Part shown: positions 1-8,953 of the stretch, one piece after another
How the letters are laid out: the number at the start of each line of letters is the position of its first letter
How positions within the stretch are numbered: the first letter of the stretch is position 1
NCBI GenBank assembly: GCA_016124495.1
Contig: WGNP01000004.1
Span: forward strand, 62,001-126,000
DNA length: 64,000 bases
Reading direction: 5' to 3'
Origin: Hyphomonas sp.
GTDB taxonomy: Bacteria; Pseudomonadota; Alphaproteobacteria; Caulobacterales; Hyphomonadaceae
Position numbers and translations under genes: made by a program
The notes under the pieces: generated by a model
Databases searched by the model: none
What the model was told of the DNA's origin: nothing
What the model saw: the letters and a program-made list of their open reading frames with translations, nothing else

Positions 1-527
1 GCCACCTTGTCGAAGGCCTCGCCCACCGCGTCATCGATCGTTGAACCGAGCCGCGTGTAGTCTCCCAGTCCGCGCACTTCCAGGAACTGGCAATGCCCGC
101 CGGAGACGAGCAGCAGAAGATACGGGAACGGACATGTCCCGGCCAGGCGGGGGGAGAGGGCATGGCCTTCCAGATGGTTCACCGGAATGAAGGCAACCCC
201 GGCGGCCTGGGCCACCGCCTTGCCGGTCATCAGGCCCACCAGCACCCCGCCGATCAGCCCCGGCCCGGCGGTCGCCGCCACGCCGTCCAGCTCCGCATAG
301 GAAATCCCTGCCGCGTGCATCGCCGCCGCCACCGTCAGGTCCGCCAGTTCCGCATGCGCCCGCGCCGCAATCTCGGGCACCACACCGAGATACGGCGCAT
401 GCTCCTCCAGCTGCGTGCGGATCACGTCCGACAGCAGCGTCGCCTTGCCGTCCTTAAGTCGCAGGACGGCTGCGGCGGTCTCGTCGCAGGAGGTTTCGAT
501 GCCGAGGATAGTCAGAGAGCGGGTCAT
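1..527 (-). CDS. tsaD: TsaD, tRNA N6-adenosine threonylcarbamoyltransferase (5' part only)
   Basis: This is the N-terminal half of TsaD (Gcp/YgjD), which transfers threonylcarbamoyl to A37 of ANN-decoding tRNAs together with TsaB and TsaE. The reading frame starts at the ATG at 527 and runs off the left edge, so only about 175 residues are visible. The start reads [17 protein letters not shown], the family's N-terminal signature. The metal-binding HLEGH motif is at residues 118-122, and the ATPase-fold segment VSGGH follows near residue 141. No strong Shine-Dalgarno site precedes the ATG. It is transcribed leftwards, away from the nuclease gene. Identification is secure; the missing 3' part lies outside the window. 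Confidence 0.95.
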   Translation of the reverse strand, partial: MTRSLTILGIETSCDETAAAVLRLKDGKATLLSDVIRTQLEEHAPYLGVVPEIAARAHAELADLTVAAAMHAAGISYAELDGVAATAGPGLIGGVLVGLMTGKAVAQAAGVAFIPVNHLEGHALSPRLAGTCPFPYLLLLVSGGHCQFLEVRGLGDYTRLGSTIDDAVGEAFDKV

Positions 528-907
528 GCGGGGCGTATAGCGGTCCGCAGGCCTGTATAGAAGCCAGCTTCGCTGGGCCCGCGACCTGAGCGGTCAAATT
601 TCATTGAACGGCGCAAGCCTGTTTGACGCCTTTGCGCAGACTTTCCCGGTCGAGGCGACGGGGATGTTACGACATGGGCCGGAAGGGCAGTGTTCTGGAA
701 TTGCGCAAGCGGTGCCGGACACAGGCCGCGCCGGGTCCAACACGTCATGGCAAGCTGAAGTTTTCGCGTCATGGCCCTGGCTTGCGCGTCCCGCGCTGGC
801 CGCTTCGGGTCTCTGCGACCCTCGTCTGCATGGTGTTGGCCCCTGCCATCCCTCTTGCTGGCCTGGGCGCTGCAGAACGTCCTGATGGGCGACAGGAGAC
901 GACAATA
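528..907. other. Intergenic region between tsaD and the nuclease gene
   Basis: These 380 bases separate two divergently transcribed genes and should hold both promoters; I could not pick clear -35/-10 boxes. The nuclease frame stays open upstream through this stretch to about 623. Around 800-870 it would encode a hydrophobic, signal-like segment (SATLVCMVLAPAIPLAGL). If a TTG near 782 were used, the nuclease would be exported. The good ribosome-binding site at 894-899 argues for the later start, but the earlier one cannot be excluded. Confidence 0.5.
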
Positions 908-1282
908 ATGATGGCGAACATCGCGCCATCTGTTGATGGAGCGCGTGTACACGTCTCATGGCTTGATGATGGTGACAGCGGCACAATCGCAGGCCGCCCA
1001 TTTCGTCTTTACGGAGTGGACGCGCCTGAGGGCAGTCCATCCCCCGCGCAGTGCGCCGCAGAGCGGCTCCGGGCAGGCGAGGCGCGTTCTGCAGTCCGTG
1101 CCCTGACGGATGGACGCGCTGTCGAGATCAGCAAATCCCACGGCGCCGATAAGTTCAGTCGTGACTTGTTATCGCTTTCAGTTGACGGGCGTGACGTTGT
1201 TTCGTCTCTGGTCGCCGCCGGCTATGCAAGGCGCTGGAACTTCGAGGCGGCAGTGATAAAACCGCGTTGGTGCGCAACCTAA
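908..1282 (+). CDS. Staphylococcal-nuclease-like (SNase/TNase) protein
   Basis: A 124-residue protein with an SNase (OB-fold) domain, expected to be a Ca2+-dependent phosphodiesterase cutting DNA or RNA. The core reads [12 protein letters not shown] then [10 protein letters not shown], followed by [11 protein letters not shown]33, E41 and R85 keep the exact spacing of the catalytic R35, E43 and R87 of staphylococcal nuclease, so the active site looks intact. The start at 908 is chosen for the AGGAGA ribosome-binding site eight bases upstream; a second ATG follows at 911. A longer frame would add a signal-like segment, so secretion is open. The stop overlaps the lepA stop by four bases (convergent). 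The protein is somewhat shorter at the C terminus than classical nuclease. Confidence 0.75.
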   Translation: MMANIAPSVDGARVHVSWLDDGDSGTIAGRPFRLYGVDAPEGSPSPAQCAAERLRAGEARSAVRALTDGRAVEISKSHGADKFSRDLLSLSVDGRDVVSSLVAAGYARRWNFEAAVIKPRWCAT

Positions 1283-3084
1283 TCCCCATCCATCCGCAGC
1301 GCTGCCACAAAGGCTTCCTGCGGAATTTCGACCTTGCCGAACTGGCGCATGCGTTTCTTGCCGGCGGCCTGCTTGTCCAGCAGCTTGCGCTTGCGGGTGG
1401 CGTCGCCGCCATAGCATTTCGCGGTCACGTCCTTGCGCATCGCGCTGATTGTCTCGCGCGCGACAACGCGGCCGCCGATGGCGGCCTGGATCGGGATCTT
1501 GAACATCTGGCGCGGGATCAGGTCCTTCAGGCGTTCGCACATCTGGCGGCCGCGCCCTTCGGCCCGGTCGCGGTGCACCAGCATTGCGAGCGCGTCTACC
1601 GGCTCCTCGTTGACCAGGATCTGCAGCTTCACAAGATTCTCGGCGCGGTGGCCGATCAGGTTGTAGTCGAAGCTCGCATAACCGCGCGAGATCGATTTCA
1701 GCCGGTCGTAGAAGTCGAAGACGACCTCGTTGAGCGGCAGTTCGTATTTCACGCAGGCTCGTCCGCCTACGTATGAAAGTTCGGTCTGCACGCCGCGCCG
1801 GTCCTGGCAGAGTTTCAGGATCGAGCCGAGATATTCGTCCGGCGTATAGATCGTGGCGGCAATCCAAGGTTCGCGGATTTCCGAGATGCGCACGACGTCC
1901 GGCATGTCGGCCGGATTATGCAGCTCGATTTCGGAGCCGTCCGTCATCGTCATCTGGTAGACCACGCTCGGCGCGGTCGCGATCAGGTCGAGGTCGAACT
2001 CGCGGCTGAGGCGTTCCTGAATGATCTCGAGGTGGAGGAGGCCGAGAAAGCCGCAGCGGAAGCCCATTCCGAGCGCGGCCGAGGTCTCCATCTCCCAGGT
2101 GAAGGAGGCGTCGTTGAGTCGCAGCTTGCTCATCGCGGCGCGCAGGTCGTCGAAGTCGCCCGCGTCCATCGGGAAGAGGCCGCAGAACACGACGGGCTGA
2201 ACTTCCTTGTAGCCGGGCAGGGCCTTGTCGGTGGGTCGCTTGTCCTCGGTGATCGTGTCGCCGACCGCCGTGTCGCCGACTTCCTTGATCGAGGCGACGA
2301 AGTAGCCGACCTCGCCGGGGCCAAGGGCGTCTGTCTCGGTGAGCTTCGGATTGAAGGTGCCGATCTTGTCGATCTCGTAGACGCCGCCGGTGCGCATCAT
2401 GCGGATCGATTGCTTCTTCTTAAGCACGCCCTCGTGCACGCGCACGATGACGACGACGCCGAGATACGGGTCGTAATAGGCATCCACCAGGGCGGCCTTC
2501 AGCGGGGCGGTGACCTCGCCGCCCTTCGGCGGGGGCAGCTGGGTGACGATGGCTTCCAGCACGTCCGGAATGCCGAAGCCTGTCTTGGCCGAAATCTCGA
2601 CGGCGTTGGCGGTGTCGAGACCGATGATCTCCTCGATCTGCTCCTTGACGCGCGCCACATCGGCGGCGGGCAGGTCCACCTTGTTGAGGACGGGCACGAT
2701 CTCGTGATTCTGATCGATCGCCTGGTAGACGTTTGCCAGCGTCTGGGCCTCGACGCCCTGGCTGGCGTCCACCACCAGCAGCGAGCCTTCGCAGGCGGCG
2801 AGGCAGCGGCTCACCTCATAGGCGAAGTCCACGTGACCGGGCGTGTCCATCAGGTTCAGCGTATAGGTCTCGCCGTCATTGGCCTTGTAGCTCAGGCGCA
2901 CGGTCTGCGCCTTGATCGTGATGCCGCGCTCCTTCTCGATATCCATCGAATCGAGCACCTGTTCGCTCATTTCGCGGTCAGTCAGGCCGCCACAGGCCTG
3001 GATCAGCCGGTCGGCGAGGGTCGATTTGCCATGGTCGATATGGGCAATGATCGAGAAATTGCGGATTTTGTCGCGTGGGGTCAT
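1279..3084 (-). CDS. lepA: Elongation factor 4 (LepA), ribosomal GTPase
   Basis: LepA/EF4 is a translational GTPase that acts on stalled or assembling ribosomes. The protein is 601 residues, the normal size. The G1 loop AHIDHGKST is at about residues 14-22, followed by [13 protein letters not shown] and NKVD. EF-G-like domains follow. The LepA-specific C-terminal domain ends with the conserved stretch around [13 protein letters not shown] and ends in RMDGD. The ATG at 3084 ([10 protein letters not shown]) is chosen because it matches the family N terminus; the frame stays open upstream to 3255 without family similarity. It is a single minus-strand gene that overlaps the nuclease stop by four bases. 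Confidence 0.97.
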   Translation of the reverse strand: MTPRDKIRNFSIIAHIDHGKSTLADRLIQACGGLTDREMSEQVLDSMDIEKERGITIKAQTVRLSYKANDGETYTLNLMDTPGHVDFAYEVSRCLAACEGSLLVVDASQGVEAQTLANVYQAIDQNHEIVPVLNKVDLPAADVARVKEQIEEIIGLDTANAVEISAKTGFGIPDVLEAIVTQLPPPKGGEVTAPLKAALVDAYYDPYLGVVVIVRVHEGVLKKKQSIRMMRTGGVYEIDKIGTFNPKLTETDALGPGEVGYFVASIKEVGDTAVGDTITEDKRPTDKALPGYKEVQPVVFCGLFPMDAGDFDDLRAAMSKLRLNDASFTWEMETSAALGMGFRCGFLGLLHLEIIQERLSREFDLDLIATAPSVVYQMTMTDGSEIELHNPADMPDVVRISEIREPWIAATIYTPDEYLGSILKLCQDRRGVQTELSYVGGRACVKYELPLNEVVFDFYDRLKSISRGYASFDYNLIGHRAENLVKLQILVNEEPVDALAMLVHRDRAEGRGRQMCERLKDLIPRQMFKIPIQAAIGGRVVARETISAMRKDVTAKCYGGDATRKRKLLDKQAAGKKRMRQFGKVEIPQEAFVAALRMDGD

Positions 3085-3201
3085 GGGCGGCATATAGCGG
3101 GGGAGTCTGGCTGCGGGAAGTAGGCCCGGACTTACACCGGCGCTGGCGCCGCCGGGCTGTGCGTCGTAAAGGTGCGGGCGTTGGAGTGAGGAGGACTTTC
3201 C

Positions 3202-3741
3202 ATGAGACTTTTGCTGGCCGCATCGGCCGCCCTGGCGCTCGGCGCCTGCTGTCACACCCCCAAGATCGCTGCGGATGGGGAGGCTGCCCCCGCCGCTGCA
3301 GAGGAGACCGCCGTGGAGCCGTCAGACTACCAGCCCCCCGAAATGCCGACCGCCGAGGAGGCCGCCAAGGCCGCTGCCGACGCCCAGGCAGCTGCTGAAG
3401 CCGGCGTCGTCTATGCCGGCTATGACAAGAAAGGCGGCGAGATTGCCCTCAAGGTCGGCAATACGCTCCGCATCGAGCTCCAATCTATCCCGACCGCCGG
3501 ATACGTCTGGATCCTGGGCGAGACGCCCGCCTTCATGTCCCCGGCAGGGGAGGGCGGCCGCCCGACCGATCCCGCCCATCAGGAACTGCCCGGCTTCACC
3601 GGCGGCAACCATTATCTCTCGTTCGACTTCACGGCCAACGCCCCCGGCACCGGCCAGTTCAAGCTGCACGAAGGCCGCCCCTGGGAAACCGACGAGCCGC
3701 CGACCGACACCTATGAACTGACCGTGACGGTCACGGAGTAA
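3202..3741 (+). CDS. Chagasin-like cysteine protease inhibitor (I42 family) lipoprotein
   Basis: A 179-residue predicted lipoprotein (lipobox LGAC, Cys16) with an Ala/Glu-rich linker to about residue 70 and a C-terminal chagasin/amoebiasin I42 fold. All three inhibitor loops are recognisable: IPTAGYVW at 96-103 (NPTTGY-type), GEGG at 116-119, and GRPW at 158-161. Family members block papain-like cysteine proteases by inserting these loops into the active site. The location is probably periplasmic, anchored to a membrane. A GGAGG-type ribosome-binding site precedes the ATG. The Rieske oxygenase gene follows after eight bases, so the two are probably cotranscribed, although no functional link is obvious. 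Confidence 0.8.
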   Translation: MRLLLAASAALALGACCHTPKIAADGEAAPAAAEETAVEPSDYQPPEMPTAEEAAKAAADAQAAAEAGVVYAGYDKKGGEIALKVGNTLRIELQSIPTAGYVWILGETPAFMSPAGEGGRPTDPAHQELPGFTGGNHYLSFDFTANAPGTGQFKLHEGRPWETDEPPTDTYELTVTVTE

Positions 3742-3749
3742 GCCCCGCC

Positions 3750-4847
3750 TTGCCCGACACACAGCCCGTTCCCGCCAAGACCGGCATCACCGATGAGGGC
3801 TACCTCACCGATTGCTGGTACCTGGCCGCGCCCTCCGCGCGCCTGAAGCCCGGAAAGCAGGAGCGGCTGATGGTGCTGGGTGAGCCGGTCGTCGTCGGCC
3901 GGACGCCCGCGGGTGAGCCCTTCGCCCTGCGCGATATCTGCCCGCACCGGCTAGTGCCGCTCTCAGCCGGCAAGCAGCTGGAGACGAACGGCGAGTGGAC
4001 GCTGCAATGCCCGTATCACGGCTGGCGCTTCGGCACCGATGGCGGCTGCCGCCTGATGCCCAGCCTTACACAAGACAGCCCCTACGACCCCACGAAGGTG
4101 AAGGTCCGCCGCTACCCCGTCCACGAGGCGAACGGCGCGGTGTATCTGTATGTCGCGCACGATCCGCGCAGCCTTGCGGCGCCCGCCGTGCCGCCGCCCT
4201 CCTTTGGTCCGCTCCCTGACAGTCCGGGCTTCATCATAGAGGACGTGTTCGAGGCCCACATGGACGACGCCGTCGTTGGTCTGATGGACCCTGCGCACGT
4301 GCCCTTCGTGCATAACCAGTGGTGGTGGCGCCCGCCTTCGGTGGGCCTGAAGCTCAAGCAAAAGCCTTTCGGCCCGATTGAGCGCGGCTGGGCCATCGAG
4401 CGGCACGCACCTTCGTCAAACTCGAAACTCTACCGCTGGGTCTTTGGCGGCAATGTTCAGACAGAGATATGTTTCCAGCTGCCGGGCTACAGGTGGGAAA
4501 TCATCTCGAACGACACGGCCCGCCTCCTGACGCTCACGTGCCTGACGCCTGAAGCGCCCAAGAGAACCCGCATCACCCAGTTCACCTGGTGGACCGGCGC
4601 GCCGCTGCTGCATCTCGCCGTGCCGGTGGCCAAGCGCATGGGCCGCAAGTTCCTCGCGCAGGACGGCGAGATGGTGGACCTTCAAAATCAGGGCATGGCG
4701 CACCAGAAGGCGATGCTCTGGATCGACGACATCGACGTGCAGGCTAAATGGTATCAGCAGCTCAAGCGCGAATGGACCGCCGCCCGCACCGAAGGCCGCG
4801 GGTTCTCAAACCCGATCCAGCCCCGCACACTGAAGTGGATGAGCTGA
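3750..4847 (+). CDS. Rieske [2Fe-2S] non-haem iron oxygenase, large subunit
   Basis: A 365-residue ring-hydroxylating-type oxygenase. The N-terminal Rieske domain binds the cluster through C64-x-H66 and C87-x2-H90 (CPHR and CPYHGWRF). The C-terminal catalytic domain has the mononuclear iron motif D180-x2-H183-x4-H188. The length and layout resemble the vanillate demethylase/phthalate oxygenase group, in which electrons come from a separate reductase; none is encoded nearby. The substrate cannot be told from sequence. The start is a TTG eight bases after the upstream stop, with a GGAG about 11 bases ahead. It is probably translated from the same mRNA as the upstream inhibitor gene. Confidence 0.85.
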   Translation: MPDTQPVPAKTGITDEGYLTDCWYLAAPSARLKPGKQERLMVLGEPVVVGRTPAGEPFALRDICPHRLVPLSAGKQLETNGEWTLQCPYHGWRFGTDGGCRLMPSLTQDSPYDPTKVKVRRYPVHEANGAVYLYVAHDPRSLAAPAVPPPSFGPLPDSPGFIIEDVFEAHMDDAVVGLMDPAHVPFVHNQWWWRPPSVGLKLKQKPFGPIERGWAIERHAPSSNSKLYRWVFGGNVQTEICFQLPGYRWEIISNDTARLLTLTCLTPEAPKRTRITQFTWWTGAPLLHLAVPVAKRMGRKFLAQDGEMVDLQNQGMAHQKAMLWIDDIDVQAKWYQQLKREWTAARTEGRGFSNPIQPRTLKWMS

Positions 4848-5001
4848 AGATCTGAGCGGCATATTCCGGCCTGCCCCAAAATGGCCTTGAAAAAATGTGA
4901 CGAAAGACACTGGCCGGGTGGATCATTCGTTCCAAATGTTGGCAGGCGCGACGCGAAGCGCGCCTCCCGAGTACCTGCCAGTTACCAAAAGGAAGTCCCA
5001 C

Positions 5002-5556
5002 ATGAAGTTCAAACTGTTCGCCGTTGCGGCTGTCAGCGCCTTTGCGCTCGCCGCCTGTTCCCCTGCTGAAACGGTCACGACCGAGCCGGCTGTTGTCGAA
5101 GAAGTCGTTGCCGAACCGGTCGTCGAAGAAGTTGTGGTCGCACCGACCACGATCGTCGACGTTGCCGCCGGCAATCCGGATTTCTCGACCCTCGTTGCAG
5201 CTATCACGGCTGCCGGCCTTGGCGAAACGCTGGCCGGCGAAGGCCCGTTCACCGTGTTCGCGCCGACCAACGCCGCGTTTGCCGCCCTTCCGGCCGGCAC
5301 GCTCGACAGCCTGCTGCTGCCCGAGAACAAGGACCAGCTGACCGCAATCCTGACCTACCACGTCGTGCCGGGCACGGTGATGGCGGCCGATCTGCCGGCG
5401 ACCGCGACGGATGTCGCCACCGTCAACGGTGCAATGGTCTCCGTTGTCGCGGCCCCGGAAGGTGCCACGGTCAATGGTGCCAAGATCACCGCCGCCGACG
5501 TGGCCGCCTCAAACGGCGTCATCCACGTCATCGATACGGTCCTGCTGCCGAAGTAA
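5002..5556 (+). CDS. Fasciclin (FAS1) domain lipoprotein
   Basis: A 184-residue protein with a lipoprotein signal (FALAAC, Cys19), a Val/Glu/Pro-rich linker and one FAS1 domain from about residue 48 to the end. The H1 motif TVFAPTNAAFAALP and the central YHVVPG are typical. FAS1 domains mediate adhesion or matrix contacts; here it would sit on the outer membrane or in the periplasm. The ATG at 5002 is chosen because an AAGGAAG ribosome-binding site precedes it and the lipobox follows; the frame is open further upstream but without any signal. A strong terminator follows at 5582, so this looks monocistronic. Confidence 0.88.
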   Translation: MKFKLFAVAAVSAFALAACSPAETVTTEPAVVEEVVAEPVVEEVVVAPTTIVDVAAGNPDFSTLVAAITAAGLGETLAGEGPFTVFAPTNAAFAALPAGTLDSLLLPENKDQLTAILTYHVVPGTVMAADLPATATDVATVNGAMVSVVAAPEGATVNGAKITAADVAASNGVIHVIDTVLLPK

Positions 5557-5581
5557 TAAGCCTGCCAGAGGCTGAAATGCG

Positions 5582-5617
5582 GGGCCGCGATCCTTCAACG
5601 GGTCGCGGCCCTTTTTT
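5582..5617 (+). terminator. Rho-independent terminator after the fasciclin gene
   Basis: A 12-base stem (GGGCCGCGATCC with GGGTCGCGGCCC, one G-T pair) closes a six-base loop and is followed at once by six T residues. It lies 26 bases after the fasciclin stop codon. Confidence 0.9.
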
Positions 5618-5684
5618 CGGGCTGAATGAAACCAGCTGATCGATATCAACGTAGTTCCTTCAAAAAAGGCTCCAGGTTATTGCC

Positions 5685-6338
5685 ATGATTGCCATTGTCC
5701 TGAAACGTCTTGTTCTGCCCGCCCTCGCGCTGATGCTGGCGGCCTGGGCCCATGCCGAGGAGCCTGCGCCCATGCCCGCCTTCACCGTCATCGCCGAAGA
5801 TGGCGCTGCCGAAATCCGTGCCTATGCGCCGATGATCGTTGCCGAAGTGACGGTCGAGGCGCCGTCGCTGGCCGAAGCGGCGAATGCCGGGTTTCGTCCG
5901 CTGGCAAACTACATCTTCGGCGGCAATGCGCCCCGCCAGAAGATCGCGATGACCAGCCCGGTCACCGCCGCGCCGAAGGGCCAGAAGATCGCCATGACCG
6001 CGCCGGTAACAGCGGCCGGGGCGGGGGATGCCGGAAGCTATGATGTCCGCTTCATCATGCCGCCCGAATGGACGATGGAGACGCTGCCCGCGCCTGCCAA
6101 TCCTGATATCCGTCTTGTGCAGGTGCCCGCGCGCACCGTTGCGGCCTACCGTTACACGGGCGGCGATACGCCGAAGAAACGGGAAAAAGCCGAAAAAGTG
6201 CTGCGCGCGTTCGCGGACGGGAGCGGCTACACGGTGACGGGTGAGCCTGAATGGGCCGGCTATGACGCGCCCTTCGTGCCCTTCTTCCTGCGCCGCTATG
6301 AAATCATGCTCGCCGTGGAGCCCGCGAACAAAGAGTGA
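5685..6338 (+). CDS. SOUL family haem-binding protein, exported
   Basis: A 217-residue protein with a cleavable signal peptide (cleavage after AHA, about residue 24) and a SOUL/HBP domain. The domain begins at AFTVIAEDGAAEIRAYAP and ends in the family's C-terminal FLRRYEIML. A short duplication is visible in the middle: QKIAMTSPVTA and QKIAMTAPVTA are separated by only a few residues. SOUL proteins bind tetrapyrroles; the bacterial role is unclear. The gene stands alone between a terminator and ruvC. The binding residues are not well defined in the bacterial family, so function is by family only. Confidence 0.85.
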   Translation: MIAIVLKRLVLPALALMLAAWAHAEEPAPMPAFTVIAEDGAAEIRAYAPMIVAEVTVEAPSLAEAANAGFRPLANYIFGGNAPRQKIAMTSPVTAAPKGQKIAMTAPVTAAGAGDAGSYDVRFIMPPEWTMETLPAPANPDIRLVQVPARTVAAYRYTGGDTPKKREKAEKVLRAFADGSGYTVTGEPEWAGYDAPFVPFFLRRYEIMLAVEPANKE

Positions 6339-6383
6339 AACTGCAAGCTGTCTTTAACCCTTCGCGCTGCTAGGGTGGAGCGC

Positions 6384-6890
6384 ATGAGCGTTCCGATTCG
6401 CATCCTCGGCATCGACCCCGGCCTCCGTCATACCGGCTGGGGGATCATCGAGCAGACCGGCATGCGCCTCTCCCATGTCGCCCACGGCGTCATCTCGGCG
6501 GCGACCGACATCTCGATGGCCGAACGCCTTGCGGAAATCTTCGAATGTGTCGGCGAGCTTGCCCGCCACCATGGCCCGCATGCGGCCGGGGTCGAGGAAA
6601 CCCTCGTCAATGCCAACCCCCGCTCGGCCCTGAAGCTCGGCCAGGCGCGCGGCGCTGCAATGGCAGCCCTCGCGATGGCCGGCGTGCCGGTCGCCGAATT
6701 CGCGCCACGCCAGATCAAACTGTCCGTTGTCGGAACCGGCACGGCCGACAAGGACCAGGTGAAGTTCATGGTCCAGCGGCTTCTCCCGCGGGCAGGGGAG
6801 ATGAAGCTCGACGCCGCCGACGCCCTCGCCTGCGCCATCTGCACCGCGCACCATCTGCCGCCGCCGTTGCGCAACCGGGGCGCCGCATGA
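6384..6890 (+). CDS. ruvC: RuvC, Holliday junction resolvase
   Basis: RuvC (168 residues) cuts Holliday junctions in recombinational repair together with RuvAB. The RNase H-like catalytic acids are visible: Asp11 in RILGIDPG, the Glu pair in VEETLVNANP near residue 70, and the aspartates in DAADALACA near the C terminus. The ATG at 6384 is used because it gives the family N terminus, with GGTGGAG a few bases upstream. The stop codon overlaps the ruvA start (ATGA), so translation is probably coupled. Confidence 0.96.
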   Translation: MSVPIRILGIDPGLRHTGWGIIEQTGMRLSHVAHGVISAATDISMAERLAEIFECVGELARHHGPHAAGVEETLVNANPRSALKLGQARGAAMAALAMAGVPVAEFAPRQIKLSVVGTGTADKDQVKFMVQRLLPRAGEMKLDAADALACAICTAHHLPPPLRNRGAA

Positions 6891-7510
6891 TCGTCGGCCG
6901 CCTCACCGGAGAAGTCGGCGCCATCGGCCTGGACCATGTCCTGATTGACGTGAACGGCGTCGGCTATGTCGCCCTCGCCGGTACGCGCCTCCTCGCGCGC
7001 CTGCAGGCGGGAGACCGCGTCACCGTGCAGGTCGAAACGCGCGTCACCGAGAGCTCCATAACCCTTTTCGCTTTCGCCACGGACGAGGAACGCGCCTGGT
7101 TCGTGCGCCTGCAGGATGTGCCCGGCGTCGCCGGAAAATCCGCGCTCGCCATCCTCGACGGCCTTGCGCCTGCGGAGATCATGGACGCCATCGCGCTCGG
7201 CGATTCCGGCGCCTTCACCCGCGCCAGGGGCATCGGCAAGAAACTCGGGGAACGCATTGTCACCGAACTCGCGGGCAAGGCGCCGCCGATGGGCCGGTTC
7301 GGCAAGTTCGAAACCGCTGCCGTCGCGGGCCTTGCCTCGCAGCCTGTCGCCGCCAGCACCGGTCCCCGCGCCGAAGCCATCAGCGCGCTGACAAATCTCG
7401 GCTACACCCCGTCCGAAGCCTCCCGCGCCGTCGCCGCCGTGGCCAAGGAAGGCAGCGCCGATAACGTCAGCGCCCTCGTCAAGGGTGCCCTTAAGGAACT
7501 CGCGCGGTGA
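6887..7510 (+). CDS. ruvA: RuvA, Holliday junction branch-migration subunit
   Basis: RuvA (207 residues) binds the four-way junction and loads the RuvB motor. The N-terminal OB fold starts [10 protein letters not shown]. Helix-hairpin-helix repeats follow ([14 protein letters not shown] and [15 protein letters not shown]), then a Ala/Thr-rich linker and the C-terminal RuvB-binding domain ([16 protein letters not shown]). It starts inside the ruvC stop and ends inside the ruvB start, the usual ruvCAB order. Confidence 0.96.
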   Translation: MIVGRLTGEVGAIGLDHVLIDVNGVGYVALAGTRLLARLQAGDRVTVQVETRVTESSITLFAFATDEERAWFVRLQDVPGVAGKSALAILDGLAPAEIMDAIALGDSGAFTRARGIGKKLGERIVTELAGKAPPMGRFGKFETAAVAGLASQPVAASTGPRAEAISALTNLGYTPSEASRAVAAVAKEGSADNVSALVKGALKELAR

Positions 7511-8538
7511 CCCGCAAGGACTCCCTGGCCGACTCGCAGGCCCAGGCGCCGGACGCGCTGGACCGTGCGCTGCGTCCCCAGACGTTCGAGGACTATGTCG
7601 GCCAGCGCAAGGCCAAGTCGAACCTGAAAGTCTATGTCGATGCCGCCCGCGGGCGCAGCGAGGCGCTCGACCATGTGCTCCTCTTCGGCCCCCCCGGCCT
7701 TGGCAAGACAACCCTCGCGCAAATCCTCGCGCGCGAGATGGGCGTCGGCTTCCGCGCGACCTCCGGACCGGTCATCGCCAAGGCCGGCGACCTCGCCGCG
7801 ATCCTGACAAACCTTGATCCGAACGATGTCCTCTTCATCGACGAGATCCACCGCCTGCCCGCGATCGTTGAGGAAATCCTCTATCCTGCGATGGAAGACT
7901 ACGCGCTCGATCTGGTGATCGGGGAAGGCCCCGCCGCCCGCTCCGTGCGGCTTGATCTTGCGCCCTTCACCCTCGTGGGCGCCACGACTCGCGCGGGCCT
8001 CCTCGCGACGCCCCTGCGCGACCGGTTCGGCATTCCGATCCGTCTCGATTTCTACGAACCCGAAGAGCTCGCCCGCATCGTCATGGCCGCTGCCCGCAAG
8101 CTCGGTGCCCCGATCACGGAGGAAGGCGCCATCGAGATCGCGTCGCGCGCCCGCGGCACGCCTCGCATCGCGCTGCGCCTGCTGCGCCGGGTGCGTGACT
8201 TTGCGGACGCCGAGGGCCAGCCGATCGACAAGCCCGCCGCTGACCGCGCGCTGAAACGCCTCGAGATCGACAGCGACGGTCTCGACGCGCTCGACCGGCG
8301 CTACCTCCACGCCCTCGTCAAAACTTATGCTGGCGGCCCCGTCGGCGCCGACACGCTCGCCGCCGCCCTTTCCGAAGCGCGCGACGCCGTCGAAGACGTG
8401 ATCGAGCCCTATCTGATGCAGAAAGGCTATGTCGCCCGCACGCCGCGCGGCCGCGTCGCCGCCCCGCTCGCCTATGAACGCTTAGGCCTCAAGGCGCCGA
8501 ACGGCCAGCAAAGCGCTCTGTTCACGGACGAGGAGTGA
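7507..8538 (+). CDS. ruvB: RuvB, Holliday junction branch-migration ATPase
   Basis: RuvB (343 residues) is the hexameric AAA+ motor that drives branch migration. Walker A is GPPGLGKTT and Walker B is LFIDEIH. The sensor segment [17 protein letters not shown] and a winged-helix C terminus ([18 protein letters not shown]) complete the normal architecture. The start is a GTG that overlaps the ruvA stop (GTGA). A decayed reading frame begins two bases after the ruvB stop. Confidence 0.96.
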   Translation: MTRKDSLADSQAQAPDALDRALRPQTFEDYVGQRKAKSNLKVYVDAARGRSEALDHVLLFGPPGLGKTTLAQILAREMGVGFRATSGPVIAKAGDLAAILTNLDPNDVLFIDEIHRLPAIVEEILYPAMEDYALDLVIGEGPAARSVRLDLAPFTLVGATTRAGLLATPLRDRFGIPIRLDFYEPEELARIVMAAARKLGAPITEEGAIEIASRARGTPRIALRLLRRVRDFADAEGQPIDKPAADRALKRLEIDSDGLDALDRRYLHALVKTYAGGPVGADTLAAALSEARDAVEDVIEPYLMQKGYVARTPRGRVAAPLAYERLGLKAPNGQQSALFTDEE

Positions 8539-8540
8539 GC

Positions 8541-8858
8541 GTGGTCGAAGGAATTTGTTTCTGCGGCGCCGTCGCCTGACGCGCCGCGAGTCCCGGCCCG
8601 GCCGGGCGCTGTCTTTGCCGCACCTGCCAGAAAACCCATTCCGCCTCAGTCGCGACCACCGCCGGTGCGCCGCGCGCGGGCTTTGCCTGAACAAAAGGCG
8701 CAGACATCGTCGCCCATATTCAATCGACGCCCGGCAGGCTGCGCCATGTCTGCCCGAAGAGCGCCTGCCACCTGATCGCCGAGTGGACGGCGCAGGACGC
8801 CCTGATCCTGAAAGCCCGTCGTGAATATCTGGACAAGCCATTAGGCCGCCTTCCTTGA
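8541..8858 (+). pseudogene. GFA/CENP-V family (Zn-cysteine) gene with two in-frame TGA codons
   Basis: One frame from the GTG at 8541 to the TGA at 8856 encodes a recognisable GFA-domain protein of about 105 residues. It is interrupted only by TGA at 8577-8579 and at 8688-8690. The zinc motifs CFCGAV and CLCRTCQK and the later TPGRLRHVCP are present and collinear, with no frameshift. In family members the position of the second TGA (GFA-stop-TKGAD) is normally Trp, and the first also fits Trp. The third zinc motif is altered to CPKSAC where CPxCG is expected, which suggests decay of function. The simplest reading is a pseudogene with two TGG-to-TGA changes. It lies two bases after ruvB. Confidence 0.75.
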
Positions 8859-8953
8859 CTTTGACGACGGCTTGCCGCGCCTGCCCGAAGGCGTCCCGAA
8901 ACCGGCTTGATCCCGGCCGCCGCTGGGCTAGGTTCGGCTCAGGAGACATAAGC

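Noticed and set aside
1918-3123. A 401-residue open frame opposite lepA
   Set aside because: It lies fully antisense to lepA, has no recognisable family and no ribosome-binding site; high-GC codon bias opens such frames.
8577-8690. Selenocysteine insertion at the two TGA codons of the GFA-like frame
   Set aside because: Both codons fall at Trp-like, not Cys-like, positions, and I see no clear SECIS-type hairpin directly after either.
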